Assembly (NCBI RefSeq): GCF_036924535.1
Contig: NZ_JAZHRT010000001.1
Span: forward strand, 1,798,001 to 1,862,000
From: Bradyrhizobium sp. AZCC 2262
Lineage (GTDB): Bacteria; Pseudomonadota; Alphaproteobacteria; Rhizobiales; Xanthobacteraceae
Length of the DNA: 64,000 bases
Direction of reading: 5' to 3'
Every line of letters starts with the position of its first letter. Position 1 is the stretch's first letter. Of this stretch, positions 1 through 9,025 are shown in pieces. The position numbers were made by a program, and so were the translations under genes. A model generated the notes under the pieces. The model was not told the DNA's origin, did not search any database, and saw nothing but the letters and a program-made list of their open reading frames with translations.

Positions 1-50
1 CCGGTCTCGTGGCGGTTGCGCTTGATCTGTTCAACTTGGATCGCGGACAT
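1..50 (-). CDS. 5' end of an unidentified gene, cut by the window edge
   Basis: Read on the minus strand, an ATG at 50-48 opens a frame that runs off the window after 16 codons (MSAIQVEQIKRNRHET). The sequence just upstream reads GGTGACAGG before the ATG, a plausible ribosome binding site. I do not recognise the product from 16 residues. The call rests only on the open frame, the RBS-like stretch and the lack of another gene until 661. Confidence 0.35.
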   Translation of the reverse strand, partial: MSAIQVEQIKRNRHET

Positions 51-660
51 CCTGTCACCTGCAATCGGCTCTTTCGATCTGCAGCAAGACTAGGAGAATG
101 GCGACCGCTGCCTCAATCGTACGTAGGTAAGCGGGTGGCATAGAAAGGGATCGCAGGACCATACGGAGGTTTGTTGGCAGGATCACACGATCTGCTTGCA
201 AACGAATCTCCAGTTGAAGGGGGATTGCACGATGGAGAAGAAGCAGACGGCTCACGTCTACCTGGGTGAGGGAGGGGGTGAGGCCAGCGCGAAGCCGTCC
301 GCTCAGCAGCCATGCGCGGGAGGAACGCGACCTATCAGCTTCACGCTAAACTAGGTGCAAAAAGGTGCGGAACAACTAAACGAAGGTTTGGCTCAGCCAA
401 ATTATAGGATAGTGCGATTGCCCTTTGATATGAGTGCCAAGCCGGAAAATCACCGCACACTAGCCGGCTTAACCACTGGCGATCCTGCGCCGATTAGCTC
501 AGAGTTTTGAGTGCCTTCGGCCCCCGGGAACCCCGGCGCCGACCGCGTGGAGGCGATCGAATTGCCGAACTTCTTCAAAATGATCTAATGTCATTCGGAG
601 ACCTTGGACGCTGGGATCGATGCGTAGCCAGACAGTGAATTTCTGGAAATCAGTCGCGTT
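51..660. other. Intergenic stretch with one Tod/Sty-like box
   Basis: No convincing gene. Two short minus-strand frames between 55 and 313 overlap each other and resemble no protein I know. The only structure I can support is the palindrome at 376-391, between the partial gene at the left edge and the kinase gene at 661. Confidence 0.5.
376..391. promoter_or_regulatory. Tod/Sty-like box upstream of the PAS kinase/regulator operon
   Basis: CTAAACGAAGGTTTGG; the right half-site has one mismatch to TTTAG. It ends 269 bp before the GTG of the four-PAS kinase. If functional, it suggests autoregulation of the two-component operon. This is one of the weaker matches. Confidence 0.45.
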
Positions 661-3432
661 GTGATACGGCTCGATTCACGGCGCCAGTTCATCACCTTAG
701 CGGGACGCGCGAGGAGAATGAATAAACTTGATCTCTCACAACGACGGCCAAAGCCGTCTACAAGTTCTCACTACGCAGTGGCGGCGCTATCGGTGGCCGT
801 TGCGATCGCTATTGTAGAGTTTAACACGCGTTTATTGCATGCAGAGGCGATCACATCGTCGATGCTTTGCGCTGTTATCTTCGCTGCGTGGTTCGGTGGC
901 TTCGGCCCGGCACTGTTTGCGATCGCACTCGCCCTTTTGGCCTTCCATTATTACCTGGTGCCTCCAATCAGTTCATTTACCTGGAAGAGTGGTCTGTTCG
1001 CATTGGCCGTTGCGGAGGTGCCCCGTCTACTCCTGTTTTCCATTGTATCGCTGGTCGTTGCATTTCTGATGTCGGCACAGAGAAGAGCAACAGAAATCCT
1101 CCGGCTTTCCCGCAATGATCTGCGAGCGGCGATGGAGGATCAAAGGCGGATTGAAGCCGCACTCCTGCGCAGCGAAATGTATCTGACCGAAGCGCAGAGA
1201 TTGAGCGGCACCGGTAGCTTTGGATGGAATGTCGCCAGCGGAGAGATCGTCTGGTCAGATCAGACTTTCCGAATTTTTGGATGCGACCCGAGGGTTATAC
1301 CGACCGTGGAATTCATCGTTCAGCGTACCCATCCGCAAGATCGCGCTGCCGTGCAGGGGACCGTCGATCGCGCGTCCCGCGACGGAAAGGATTTCGACCA
1401 TGAATATCGATTGCTGATGCCGGATGGGTCGGTGAAGTATATCCAAGCGGTGGCTCGCTCCGTGAGAGATACGTCCGGCAATATCGAGTTTGTGGGCGCG
1501 GTGACGGATGTTACCGTTGCAAAGGAGACGGAGCGGAAGCTGCGACGCAGCGATGCCTATTTGACCGAAACCGAGCGTTTGAGTCGTACAAGCAGTTGGG
1601 CCTGGGATGTACGACGTCGAGAGTGGGCGTATCGGTCGCCCGGAATGTACGGCCTGTTTGGATTCGATTCGGAACAGGGCGATGTGCCGCTGCAGGCGTT
1701 CCGGGATCGCATTCATCCCGAAGACAGGCTTCCGAATGTCGAGGCGGCGGCCCGGGCTATCCAGGAGAAATCTGATTTCGAAGTTGATTTTAGAATAATT
1801 CTTCCAGACGGTTCGATAAAGCACATACATTCCGTAGGGCACACTGTCCTCGGCAGTGAGGGCGACGTGGTTGAGTTAATTGGCACGCATGTGGATGTCA
1901 CCGAACAATACGCTGCAAGGGAGGCGCTGCAAAAGGCATTCGACGAAATCAAGAAGTCCGAAGATCGCTTTCGACTGGTCGTCGACACAATCCCGACGCT
2001 GGTCTGGCGCGCTGGAGCGGACGGGGTTCCCGACTTCCTCAATGAACCAGCCCTTGACTATACCGGCCTTTCCGAAGATCAGATCGAAACCGGCTGGCCT
2101 CGCGCTTTTCATCCCGACGACAAGAAGGGCATGTTGCAGAAGTGGAGTGCAATACGGGAATCCGGCGTGCGTGGCGAGCTTGAAGCTCGGCTCCGGCGCT
2201 TCGATGGTGAGTATCGCTGGTTTTTATTCCGAGCCGAACCCCTGCGCGATGAGTCGGGCAACATTGTCAAATGGTACGGGTCGTCTACCGACATCGAGGA
2301 CCGGAAGCGAGCAGAAAGAAAGTTGCGGCGAAGCGAAGCCAAACTAGTCGAAGCACAACGATTAAGCCTAACCGGCAGCTTTGGCTGGAATGTTTCAACC
2401 GGTGAACGCCATGGATCCGAGGAATTTTTCAGAATTCTCGGATACGACGATCCGCCTTCGCTCACTATGGAGATGGCGCTTCAGCGAGTTCATCCGGAAG
2501 ATCGTGGCTTCGTGGAGCAGACCATCGGCCGCGCGTCCCGTGACGGAACAGACGCCGACTACGAACACCGATTGTTGATGCCGGATGGCTCAATCAAGCA
2601 TGTCCATGTTGTTGCTCGTGCGGTCAGAGATCCAGCTGAACAGTTGGAATTCATCGGCGCCATTATGGATGTTACAGCGACCAAGCGGGCCGAGGATGAG
2701 CTGCGCAAGACGCAGACCGAACTGGCACATGTAACACGCGTGACGATGCTTGGCGAACTGACGGCCTCCATCGCCCACGAAGTGAATCAGCCGCTGGCGG
2801 CTGCGGTGGCCAACGCTGAGGCCGGCCTGCGCTGGCTCGACCGCGAAACTCCAGACATCGCCAAGGCACGCCGCTCGGTGGAATGGGTCATCAATGACAG
2901 CTGCCGGGCCAGCGACGTGATCCGACGGGTCAAAGCGCTGGCGAACAAAGCCGATATTGAAAAGGTGCCGCTCGATATCAACACTATCGTCAGGGAGGTC
3001 ATCGCACTGATGCAGCACGAGTTGATCCGCCATGGCATATCATTCCGAACGGAGTTGGCAACGGCTACGTCCTTGATTCTCGGTGATCGCATCCAGCTGC
3101 AGCAGGTAGTTATCAACCTGGTGATGAATGGCATTGAGGCAATGGAACCGGTCACGGATCGGCCACGCGAGCTGGTGATCCGATCACGTTGTGACGAAGC
3201 GCAGAGTATGATCGTAAGCGTGACGGATTGCGGCGTCGGTATTTCCCGCGATGATGCGAACCGGTTGTTCAAGGCCTTCTTCACCACCAAATCAGGCGGC
3301 ATGGGTATGGGGCTTTCAATCTGCCGTTCCATCGTGGAGGCCCACGGAGGACGTCTGTCAGCTTCCCGCAACGAGGGGCACGGTGCTACATTCCAGTTCG
3401 TCCTGCCCTTCCATCAGGAGGTCACGTTATGA
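661..3432 (+). CDS. DUF4118/multi-PAS sensor histidine kinase
   Basis: A 923-residue membrane-anchored sensor kinase. Residues ~35-140 hold about four hydrophobic helices resembling the DUF4118 (KdpD-type) segment. Four PAS domains follow (~165-290, 295-420, 430-560, 565-690). PAS1 and PAS4 share long stretches such as EYRLLMPDGS/EHRLLMPDGS, so they look like an internal duplication. The HisKA domain carries the phospho-acceptor in [12 protein letters not shown] (His706), and the ATPase domain has its N box (INLVMNGIEAM) and GMGMGLS. The stop overlaps the ATG of the FixJ-type regulator (ATGA), so the two are probably co-translated partners. The start is GTG; an ATG at 718 has a Shine-Dalgarno-like GAGGAG only one base away, too close to prefer. 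The signal sensed is not apparent; PAS domains could bind a small aromatic, haem or redox ligand. Confidence 0.88.
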   Translation: MIRLDSRRQFITLAGRARRMNKLDLSQRRPKPSTSSHYAVAALSVAVAIAIVEFNTRLLHAEAITSSMLCAVIFAAWFGGFGPALFAIALALLAFHYYLVPPISSFTWKSGLFALAVAEVPRLLLFSIVSLVVAFLMSAQRRATEILRLSRNDLRAAMEDQRRIEAALLRSEMYLTEAQRLSGTGSFGWNVASGEIVWSDQTFRIFGCDPRVIPTVEFIVQRTHPQDRAAVQGTVDRASRDGKDFDHEYRLLMPDGSVKYIQAVARSVRDTSGNIEFVGAVTDVTVAKETERKLRRSDAYLTETERLSRTSSWAWDVRRREWAYRSPGMYGLFGFDSEQGDVPLQAFRDRIHPEDRLPNVEAAARAIQEKSDFEVDFRIILPDGSIKHIHSVGHTVLGSEGDVVELIGTHVDVTEQYAAREALQKAFDEIKKSEDRFRLVVDTIPTLVWRAGADGVPDFLNEPALDYTGLSEDQIETGWPRAFHPDDKKGMLQKWSAIRESGVRGELEARLRRFDGEYRWFLFRAEPLRDESGNIVKWYGSSTDIEDRKRAERKLRRSEAKLVEAQRLSLTGSFGWNVSTGERHGSEEFFRILGYDDPPSLTMEMALQRVHPEDRGFVEQTIGRASRDGTDADYEHRLLMPDGSIKHVHVVARAVRDPAEQLEFIGAIMDVTATKRAEDELRKTQTELAHVTRVTMLGELTASIAHEVNQPLAAAVANAEAGLRWLDRETPDIAKARRSVEWVINDSCRASDVIRRVKALANKADIEKVPLDINTIVREVIALMQHELIRHGISFRTELATATSLILGDRIQLQQVVINLVMNGIEAMEPVTDRPRELVIRSRCDEAQSMIVSVTDCGVGISRDDANRLFKAFFTTKSGGMGMGLSICRSIVEAHGGRLSASRNEGHGATFQFVLPFHQEVTL

Positions 3433-4082
3433 ACGAGCGACCAGAATCATCGCATGGGCCCTCAAGCGCCAAGATTGTCTTCGTTGTCGAAGACGATGCC
3501 TCGATGTGCAGAGCGCTCAGCAACCTTTTTGAGTCGGTGGGACTACAGGTCGAGGTGTTCGGTTCCGCGTCCGAAATGCTGCAAGGCAAGCTTCCGGATG
3601 TTGCCAGCTGCCTGGTGCTGGACGTCAGGTTGCCCGGACTGAGTGGCCTGGATTTTCAAACCGAACTGGCCAAAGCGAACATTCACATTCCAATTATCTT
3701 CATGACCGGCCATGGCGACATCCCGATGAGTGTCAGGGCCATGAAGGGAGGAGCGATCGATTTCCTGACCAAACCGTTTCGCGATCAGGAGATGCTCGAC
3801 GCTGTCGTGAAGGCGATCGAACACGATCGGGAGCGGCGTGAGGCCGACAGGATCGTCACGGATGTGCGGACCCTTTTTGAGACCCTGAGTACTCGCGAGC
3901 GGGAGGTTATGGCATTGGTGTCGACCGGCCTGATGAACAAGCAAGTAGCAGCCGAACTTGGACTTGCCGAGATTACCGTGAAGATCCATCGGGGACATGT
4001 CATGAAGAAAATGGGCGCAAGGTCGCTGGCCGATCTGTTGAGACAGGCGGAACTCCTCGGAATTAGTCGCAACAAGCCCTAG
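3429..4082 (+). CDS. FixJ/NodW/StyR-type response regulator
   Basis: 217 residues: an N-terminal receiver (acidic pocket VVEDD, phospho-acceptor Asp65 in LVLDVRLPG, conserved Lys in FLTKPF) and a C-terminal LuxR-type helix-turn-helix (~150-205; LSTREREVMALV...NKQVAAELGLAEITVKIHRGHVMKKM). The length and linker are typical of the FixJ/NodW/TodT/StyR subfamily. It overlaps the kinase gene by four bases and should be its phosphorylation target. Because TodT and StyR bind 16-bp palindromes of the same geometry as the boxes scattered here, this is my first candidate for the regulator of the region. That link is inference; other FixJ-type regulators elsewhere in the genome could do the job. Confidence 0.9.
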   Translation: MNERPESSHGPSSAKIVFVVEDDASMCRALSNLFESVGLQVEVFGSASEMLQGKLPDVASCLVLDVRLPGLSGLDFQTELAKANIHIPIIFMTGHGDIPMSVRAMKGGAIDFLTKPFRDQEMLDAVVKAIEHDRERREADRIVTDVRTLFETLSTREREVMALVSTGLMNKQVAAELGLAEITVKIHRGHVMKKMGARSLADLLRQAELLGISRNKP

Positions 4083-4209
4083 CAGCAAGTTTCATTTAGC
4101 ATCCTGACCCGGAATCCATTTCCGTTTGGCGATGGTGGTATGCATAAGTACTGTACGTATGCCGTCGATTCTTGTCGGCTCAATGCTCCAAGCTATTGGG
4201 TAAACAAAC

Positions 4210-4225
4210 CTAAGTATGATTTTAG
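4210..4225. promoter_or_regulatory. Tod/Sty-like box before the receiver-only gene
   Basis: CTAAGTATGATTTTAG, one mismatch in the left half. It lies 73 bp before the TTG start at 4299. The upstream placement also supports TTG rather than the distant ATG at 4140 as the true start. Confidence 0.6.
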
Positions 4226-4298
4226 AAATCTGATCGGCAGCCCATTTTGGTTGGGGTGTGCTAAAGGACGCTTTGCTCTCGTGTCAGGAAGGTCCGTC

Positions 4299-4682
4299 TT
4301 GTCAACGCTTTCGGTGATTTCCGTCATTGACGACGATGCATCCGTCCGCGCAGGAACCGACAATCTCCTCAGCTCGCATGGATACATGGTACGTACATTT
4401 GCGTCGGCCGAGGACTTCTTGCAATCTGTCCACCCGGGCGAATCCTCGTGTGTCGTTGCGGATGTGCAGATGCCCGGCATGAGCGGTTTGGACCTGCTGA
4501 ATCAGGTGCGTGCTCGGGGTAACGACGTGCCGTTTATTTTTATTACGGCGTTCCCCGATGAGAGTGTCCGCGCCCGGGCGCTGAAGGTCGGAGCCATTTG
4601 CTTCCTGGCCAAACCCTTCACAGGCTCCGTCCTGATCGGCTGCATCGAAACCGCGCTGAATCGCGGCAGTGCAGGCAAGTGA
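4299..4682 (+). CDS. Single-domain response regulator (receiver only)
   Basis: 127 residues comprising one CheY-like receiver of FixJ type: acidic pocket VIDDDAS, phospho-acceptor in VVADVQMPGMSG, Lys in FLAKPF. It has no DNA-binding domain. I chose TTG at 4299 because AGGAAGG sits six bases upstream and the protein then begins directly at the receiver fold; an in-frame ATG at 4140 would add 53 residues unlike any receiver and would run through the palindrome at 4210. Such proteins often act as phosphate sinks or connectors between kinases, which would fit the nearby multi-PAS kinase. Its partner is not shown by the sequence. Confidence 0.8.
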   Translation: MSTLSVISVIDDDASVRAGTDNLLSSHGYMVRTFASAEDFLQSVHPGESSCVVADVQMPGMSGLDLLNQVRARGNDVPFIFITAFPDESVRARALKVGAICFLAKPFTGSVLIGCIETALNRGSAGK

Positions 4683-4988
4683 GGCGACGAACGCCGGCGC
4701 ATTGTCTGTGACATCGGTATGTTTTTGGCTGGAGCGAGCGCTGCCGCGGGTAAACCAAAGTATGGGTCTCGCAAACCAGACGATGTTCCAAGCAACCCTC
4801 TGTAGTATCGAGCCATTTTCTCAATCAGGTTAGGCTGATCCATGACTGGGCCAGGGGAGGCGCCGGACGGGCGCAGGCGAAGCGAGTCAAGGCAAAAGTT
4901 GACGAACTCTGCCGCAAGCTTCGCAGGGATCCCTGAAACCCAGGAAGGAACCTCAAACGCCTCTTAATACTTCCGGCGGGACAACCTG
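4683..4988. other. Intergenic stretch, possible gene remnant
   Basis: No intact gene. An open frame around 4840-4935 (DWARGGAGRAQAKRVKAK, then a short tail and a stop) looks like the basic end of a decayed protein, but I cannot name it and it has no start. No Tod/Sty-like box was found here. Confidence 0.3.
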
Positions 4989-6359
4989 ATGCAATTGCTC
5001 ACGTTCGCGCGCTCGACGACGCTGCGGTGGACTTTGCTGGTGGCAGCGCTATTCACGGGCTTTGTCGTAGCGCTGCTCGGCTTTGTCTACTTGAAAACGA
5101 AATATGACCTGACGACTCGATCCGACCGTATGATCGCCTCGCAGATGAGCGCCTTTGCGGATTTGCCGCCCGAGCGCAGGCTGGACGCGATCGATGAGCA
5201 TCTGAAACAGGATCCGTGGCGCGTTCGGCTTGCGGCATTATTTGACCCGAACGGCCGCAGGATCTCGGGTAACCTGGAAAATCTGCCGCCCGATCTCAAG
5301 ACCGATAACGCCGTGCAAAGCGCTTTGGTCGACAGGAAGGACGAAAGTGGATCGGAAACACAGGCGGTCCGCCTGGTCGCGCGCAGGTTGCCGAATGGCG
5401 ACGTGCTGGCGATCGGACGAAATATCGACGAAGTCGCCGAGATCGCACACGTCGTTGGCGGGGCGTTTGCGCTCGGTGTGGTTCCCGCCGTGCTTCTTTG
5501 CCTTGCGGTCGGTGTGGTACTGAGCGCTCGTGCCCGTCAGCGTATTGTCGATGTCAACGAGCGCGTTCAGCGCATCGTTGCCGGCAATCTGCGCGGACGA
5601 CTCCCGCATCGAAACACCGACGACCCCTTCACCAGACTTGCGATAATCGTCAACGGCATGCTCGATGAGATGGAAACTCTCATCCAATCCCTTGCGGGTG
5701 TCGGCAGTGACATCGCCCATGATCTGCGGACGCCGCTTACCCGCGCGCGCCTGATACTTGAGCGCGGTCGCTCCAATGCCAGGACGCTTGAACAGCTCCA
5801 GGTGGTTGCAGACAGAACGACCGAGGCACTCGATCAGTCGTTATCCACTATTACCGCCATTTTGCGACTAACAGAAATCGAGAAAAGTCAACGATCGGCC
5901 AGCTTTGGCAAAGTAGCCCTCGCGGAACTCATCCGCGAAGTGGCTGATATGTACGAGCCAATAGCGGAGGACAAGGGGATTGCTCTTCTGACTCACTCGC
6001 CACACGAATTAAACGTGCGTGGCGACCGCGATCTGCTGATCGAGGCTGTCGCCAATCTCGTCGACAACGCCATCAAATATACTCCCGCCGGAGGGCAGGT
6101 GGAAATCGGATTACTGCACGGTAACTGCGAAAGTATCGTACGCGTGAGAGATACCGGTTCTGGCATAAACGAACACGAACGTCACGCTGTGCTCCGTCGT
6201 TTCTACCGGTCGGATAAAGTGCGACACACGTCAGGCTTGGGCCTCGGCTTGAACCTCGTGGTCGCGATTGTAAAGTTGCACGACTTCCGATTCACAATCC
6301 GTTCAGGGTCCGGGTGCGTGGTCGAGATCGGTTGTCCATCTGCACCGGCACGGGTGTGA
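4989..6359 (+). CDS. HAMP-domain sensor histidine kinase (orphan)
   Basis: 456 residues with classical transmembrane sensor layout: one membrane helix at ~13-34, a periplasmic loop of ~120 residues, a second helix at ~150-178, HAMP (~178-232), HisKA with His244 in GSDIAHDLRTPLTRARL, then the ATPase domain (VDNAIKYTPAGG N box; DTGSGI; GLGLGLNLV). The kinase core resembles the PmrB/QseC/CreC-like class. No response regulator gene adjoins it: the upstream receiver-only protein is on the same strand 306 bp away, and downstream genes run the other way. The ribosome binding site before 4989 is weak. Confidence 0.85.
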   Translation: MQLLTFARSTTLRWTLLVAALFTGFVVALLGFVYLKTKYDLTTRSDRMIASQMSAFADLPPERRLDAIDEHLKQDPWRVRLAALFDPNGRRISGNLENLPPDLKTDNAVQSALVDRKDESGSETQAVRLVARRLPNGDVLAIGRNIDEVAEIAHVVGGAFALGVVPAVLLCLAVGVVLSARARQRIVDVNERVQRIVAGNLRGRLPHRNTDDPFTRLAIIVNGMLDEMETLIQSLAGVGSDIAHDLRTPLTRARLILERGRSNARTLEQLQVVADRTTEALDQSLSTITAILRLTEIEKSQRSASFGKVALAELIREVADMYEPIAEDKGIALLTHSPHELNVRGDRDLLIEAVANLVDNAIKYTPAGGQVEIGLLHGNCESIVRVRDTGSGINEHERHAVLRRFYRSDKVRHTSGLGLGLNLVVAIVKLHDFRFTIRSGSGCVVEIGCPSAPARV

Positions 6360-6490
6360 AAATGGCAGTACGCACAGATGAATGCGGATATCGGCGCGAT
6401 CCCGTCGAGCATGGCCTGTGACTTCGCCGGATTTGCGTTTGGAATGAGTGGTCCTTGGAAAAGGAGAGGGTTAGGTGCTCTCTTTTTCAC

Positions 6491-7516
6491 CTATTCCGCA
6501 CTGACAGCGATGTTGAATGCTTTGCCGTTGACCGTACGTAGCTCTAATTTGGCCGGCCTATGGTTCCCGATAGTCGCCGCGGCGCTGATCGCGGGCAATT
6601 TGATCGTCGCCATCGCTCCCATCTGCGCCCGTAAGCCGAACTGGCCCGGCGCAAAGCGGTCGTAGGCGAACTCGTTACTGATCGCGGAAGCTGGCAAGTG
6701 ACTGAGCGCAGTACCGTCCCACAGCTCGAGCACGCTGCCATCGTGGGATTTCAGCGCCGCCCTCATTACGTCCAAAGGCGCTGCCGGTGTACCGCCATCG
6801 AGATACGCATGGAATCGCACGGCGCCGCTCGGCAGCACGACGCCATCGGTTAGACTGAGATGATGCTCGCTGGGGCTGACCGGGCCGCCGTGAAACGGCG
6901 TTACCACCGAGCCGCGATAATAGTTGTAGGTAGCGACATTGAAGATCACGGTTGCCGCGAATACCGCCAACGCAAATTTCTGAAAGATGCCGCTCCGCAT
7001 TGGAAGCGGCAAGGCTCCGGAGATCCAGCGGAACCAGCCCCGTTCGGCGAGCGCCGGTTTACGCGCCAGCAGCGCGCTGTCGAGTGAGAAGGCGCCGCTG
7101 CCGCCAAGCATCAGGGTGGCGCCGATCGCCAGATTGCAGGCCGCCATGGTCCATTCATCGATGCAGGTAGCGCCCTGCCATCCGAACGTCAACATAAGAA
7201 CGACTGAGAGCCCGATCGAGACCAGCGCCGCAGCCCGGGTAAGGAAGCCCGCCATTAGGCATAGTCCCGTGATCAGCTCAGCTGCGCTGAACAGGATCAA
7301 CGAGGCATAGAGCAGATAGAAATGATGCAGCAGAAAGGCGATGATATGGTCGGTTCCAAGCAATGCGCCAGGCATCGCCGATTAGAATTTGTTGGCCATC
7401 CAGTTCGCAGCGTTCGGGTCCAGCTTGGCGGGCGCGTAGATGAAGCGGCGCGAACCGCCGCCCCAATAAACGAATCCCTGAATGAAACGGATGGAGAGCA
7501 TGGCAAGTGCGGCCAC
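6491..7516 (-). pseudogene. doxDA: DoxD-DoxA fusion (thiosulfate:quinone oxidoreductase-like), interrupted by a nonsense codon
   Basis: The intact part (294 residues from ATG 7375) has the helices of TQO_small_DoxD, including LLYASLILFSAAELITGLC and GATLMLGGSGAFS, followed by a periplasmic DoxA-like domain (LPSGAVRFHAYLDGG...). The missing N-terminus is present upstream in the same frame: MLSIRFIQGFVYWGGGSRRF, then PNAANWMANKF, then TAA (7384-7382), then SAMPGALLG. A single C-to-T change from CAA (Gln) would create this stop. The ATG nine bases after the stop could allow reinitiation, giving a protein without its first helix. The original start is uncertain (no in-frame ATG before 7501; GTG at 7516 possible). 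In archaea DoxDA oxidises thiosulfate and reduces quinone; that role here is inferred. Confidence 0.75.
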
Positions 7517-7658
7517 GCGCAGGGTGTCTGCCTTGCCGCGCTGAGCGGCTTCGTTGGAGGCTGCCGCTGTGCCGTCGAACGTGCGCGGACATCGATCCTC
7601 GCCGGTTGATTTGCACCCGATACATGAAGGATGGATCTCGTGTGGGATTTTGGCGTTG

Positions 7659-8450
7659 TTATGCGTAGTGAAAACCGACCTGTTGTAGTTCGAGCAGCGT
7701 GCCGCCCGCGCCGGGGATTAGAACGACGCCGTCTACGAGATGATTGGTCAATTCCGCCGCAAGTGCGGCGTGAGAGAGCTTGTCGGGGTTGATGCCTGTT
7801 TTGATGAGGGCAGCTGCCTGTTCCCAAATCGCATTGTGACAGGACATGAAAACAACGCCGCGCCGCATTAGCGCAGGTATGGAAATGTCATCGCCGGAGA
7901 AGGGCCCCGCCGGATCCTCATAGTTCCCGGTATCAGCAGCCGCTTCGTTCCGCTCGATGATCAGCGTATTGGTCCTGAATTCGTCGCCGGCCAAACTCGT
8001 GAGCTGATACTTGTCCCAGATCGTCGGATCGTAGAGCGCAAGATCCGCTGTGCCATGTGTGACCGAGACAGCGAGAAAATCCGGATGCTTGAAGGACCAT
8101 ATCTGCGTGTTGAGCGCATTGCGCATCATGTTCAGCCAGGGTCCTGCAATGTCGGTATTGTCCCATGCCTGCTTGGCCGCAGGCTGGTACGAAAGCACTT
8201 CGGTCAATGCTTCGTGATCCCATTGCTCTGGATGGTCGAGGACCATTGGTACGGTCTTGAAATCGCGACGGCGGGGGGCCTGTGCTAGACGCTTCATCAA
8301 CGCGTTGAGATGCGTGGCACCGGCGGGCGTCAACGCCGACTTGGCGGCTGCTGCAGCCGGCTTGGCCACCGAGGCAAGACCAATCGCGCCGGCGGTCACG
8401 GTCAAAGCGACCGTCCTCAAGACACTCCGTCTGCCAGTGATAATCGTCAT
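7659..8450 (-). CDS. Tat-exported DsrE-like protein
   Basis: 263 residues beginning with a twin-arginine-type signal (GRRSVLRTVALTVTAGAIG...AKPAAA), so probably periplasmic. The C-terminal half has the pattern of DsrE-fold proteins: RRGVVFMSCHNAIWEQAAAL with a conserved-position cysteine, then VVLIPGAGGTLLELQQVGFHY. It precedes the broken doxDA gene on the same strand, which suggests a joint role in sulfur-compound handling. I prefer the ATG at 8450 because it puts the RR motif near the N-terminus; a TTG at 8510 with AAAGGA upstream would add 20 residues. The exact function is not known to me. Confidence 0.65.
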   Translation of the reverse strand: MTIITGRRSVLRTVALTVTAGAIGLASVAKPAAAAAKSALTPAGATHLNALMKRLAQAPRRRDFKTVPMVLDHPEQWDHEALTEVLSYQPAAKQAWDNTDIAGPWLNMMRNALNTQIWSFKHPDFLAVSVTHGTADLALYDPTIWDKYQLTSLAGDEFRTNTLIIERNEAAADTGNYEDPAGPFSGDDISIPALMRRGVVFMSCHNAIWEQAAALIKTGINPDKLSHAALAAELTNHLVDGVVLIPGAGGTLLELQQVGFHYA

Positions 8451-8585
8451 ATCTGGTGTCTCGTGTTTGTTGTACTTTGGGACATAGGCAGCGGATGCGT
8501 CTAGGCCCAATAAATCCTTTTTTATGAAAACCGCTTGGCTGGCGAAACTGCCAGCCGAGGATACACGTCCGCAAGACCGCGTCTT

Positions 8586-8601
8586 GTAAAGCGGAATTTA
8601 A
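8586..8601. promoter_or_regulatory. Tod/Sty-like box between divergent dsrE-like and small secreted genes
   Basis: GTAAAGCGGAATTTAA, one mismatch in the left half. It sits 111 bp before the ATG at 8713 on the plus strand and 135 bp before the ATG at 8450 on the minus strand, so it could serve either gene. Confidence 0.5.
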
Positions 8602-8712
8602 TTGTATCGGTCGATTGAGAACCCCACATCAACGCCACGCGCATGGGCCTTCGAAATGCGGCGATGCGCGTTCCCCGCGATCGGGTATTCTGCACAGCAA
8701 GGAAACAGAACG

Positions 8713-8931
8713 ATGACGAAAAATATCGCTTTGACCGCATCGATAGCGATGCTGATAACGATTTCAGGACAGGCACTGGCCGCGCCGAACGTGTGGTACG
8801 GGCCCGAAGCGACTAGCCCCTCGGCCTGGCAAACGACCTACGCCGGCAACGCTTTCAATGGGACGGCCGCGAGGGAGATACCCCACGCCGATGCGTACCA
8901 TTATCATGGTGGGCCGAAGTTTAACGATTGA
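8713..8931 (+). CDS. Small secreted protein of unknown function
   Basis: 72 residues with a cleavable signal peptide (TKNIALTASIAMLITISGQALA). The short mature part is rich in Tyr, His, Gly and Asn (NVWYGPEATSPSAWQTTY...AYHYHGG). AAGGAAAC lies seven bases before the ATG. It is of the same size and style as the secreted proteins at 59540-59800, 59961-60209 and 60461-60709. No catalytic motif or cysteine is visible. Confidence 0.65.
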   Translation: MTKNIALTASIAMLITISGQALAAPNVWYGPEATSPSAWQTTYAGNAFNGTAAREIPHADAYHYHGGPKFND

Positions 8932-8955
8932 CGCGTAATGTTCTCGACATGGGTT

Positions 8956-8986
8956 CGCGCCGCCAAACCTCCGTTCGGGCGGCGCG
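8956..8986. terminator. GC-rich hairpin between convergent genes
   Basis: CGCGCCGCC at 8956-8964 pairs perfectly with GGCGGCGCG at 8978-8986 across a 13-base loop. It lies between the stop of the small secreted gene (8931) and the end of the AraC gene (9026), which converge. No U-tract follows on either strand, so it is at best a weak or Rho-assisted terminator. Confidence 0.4.
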
Positions 8987-9025
8987 GGCTCAGCGGCCGA
9001 AGATCGGTTTGTGCCTGGGAAGACT

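Noticed and set aside
488..530. A tRNA-like phrase (GATTAGCTCAG) near the left end
   Set aside because: No acceptor stem, anticodon arm or T-loop sequence surrounds it in the right spacing.
4083..4099. GCAAGTTTCATTTAG as a box after the FixJ-type regulator
   Set aside because: The spacing is five instead of six bases and the left half matches poorly.
4840..4935. Basic open frame upstream of the HAMP kinase as a gene
   Set aside because: No start codon with a ribosome binding site and no recognisable family. At most a remnant.
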